A stretch of 64,000 bases of DNA from assembly GCA_023053545.1 (NCBI GenBank), contig JAKZAN010000007.1, forward strand, positions 9,548,001 to 9,612,000, given 5' to 3'. Below are positions 63,597 to 64,000 of the stretch, in pieces; the first letter of the stretch is position 1; every line of letters starts with the position of its first letter. The position numbers and the translations under genes were made by a program. The notes under the pieces are model-generated. The model had not been told where the DNA came from. It ran no database searches and saw nothing but the letters and a program-made list of their open reading frames with translations. Source of the stretch: Lepidurus packardi. Its lineage: Eukaryota; Arthropoda; Branchiopoda; Notostraca; Triopsidae.

Positions 63597-64000
63597 AATA
63601 GACACACTACTGAAGCCGGACGTTGGAATAGAACGAAAAGGACATCCGTGATGCCACATTGAGATAAAACAGACCCGATCATCCTTCTCTATCGCTTAAA
63701 AGCATTATTTCAACTTTGGGGGGGGAAACTAGATAATGAAAACGTGGCGTTTTTTTATTTTCCATTTGCTTGTTTTATTTAGTTTATTGGGTTGAGTTAT
63801 TTTTAAAGATTTTTTGAGCATGAGTGTTCAAACTCGTAAAAAGGAGCATCACTTGCCAGTTTGGGGGAGATCGGGAGATGGGAAGATGAGGTTTTTAAAA
63901 AAAAAAAGACTTCGAGGAAGTTGGGTTTTCATAACTGGTTTGACGGGTTTGGGACGGTCTCTGCTCTCCGGCATCTTCAACCCTTTGAGCAACACTTTAC
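63597..64000. other. Right edge, no gene recognised
   Basis: Low-complexity G and A runs (63718-63728, 63897-63908) and no convincing exon. Confidence 0.4.

Overview
The window looks like nuclear DNA of an arthropod, most likely a branchiopod crustacean close to Daphnia. It is AT-rich, genes are split by short GT-AG introns (often 55-75 bp), and a tandem array of insect/crustacean-type gustatory receptors sits beside conserved animal housekeeping genes. The genus is an inference, since no rRNA or mitochondrial marker is present. I assembled exon models by hand from splice sites and reading-frame continuity; residue numbers refer to those models.

Layout. 1-5.2 kb: copies of a secreted PAN/apple-like glycoprotein gene (one partial, one complete) and a tiny secreted Asp/His-rich peptide gene. 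5.3-9.4 kb, minus strand: a 10-exon gamma-tubulin complex component 4 gene and a 3-exon BRF2-like gene (RNA polymerase III initiation factor). 9.9-17.7 kb, minus strand: a complete 19-exon P-glycoprotein-type ABC transporter (1291 residues), several introns of which hold minisatellites. 19.6-56.6 kb, plus strand: a gustatory receptor (Gr) array with 11 structurally intact five-exon genes and about 12 pseudogenes or relics. At 39.4-44.9 kb the array is interrupted by a block carrying two more PAN-type genes, with truncated Gr pieces on both sides. 56.6-64 kb: gene-poor DNA with a non-LTR retrotransposon relic, duplicated non-coding segments, a 1.1-kb minisatellite, a 65-bp tandem duplication and a short retroposed insert with target-site duplications.

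The genes do not form one pathway. The Gr array is a birth-and-death cluster of chemosensory ion channels: every intact gene has exons of about 429-444, 456-462, 66-75, 99 and 63-120 nt, with all introns in phase 0. A five-member subgroup (motif RWWWN) shares a conserved upstream box. Its most unusual property is the density of the words GCAGTAAT and GCAGAAAT (both strands) in introns, intergenic DNA and coding exons. The PAN-type family has four copies here at two loci sharing flanking sequence, so segments have moved between the left edge of the window and the Gr array.
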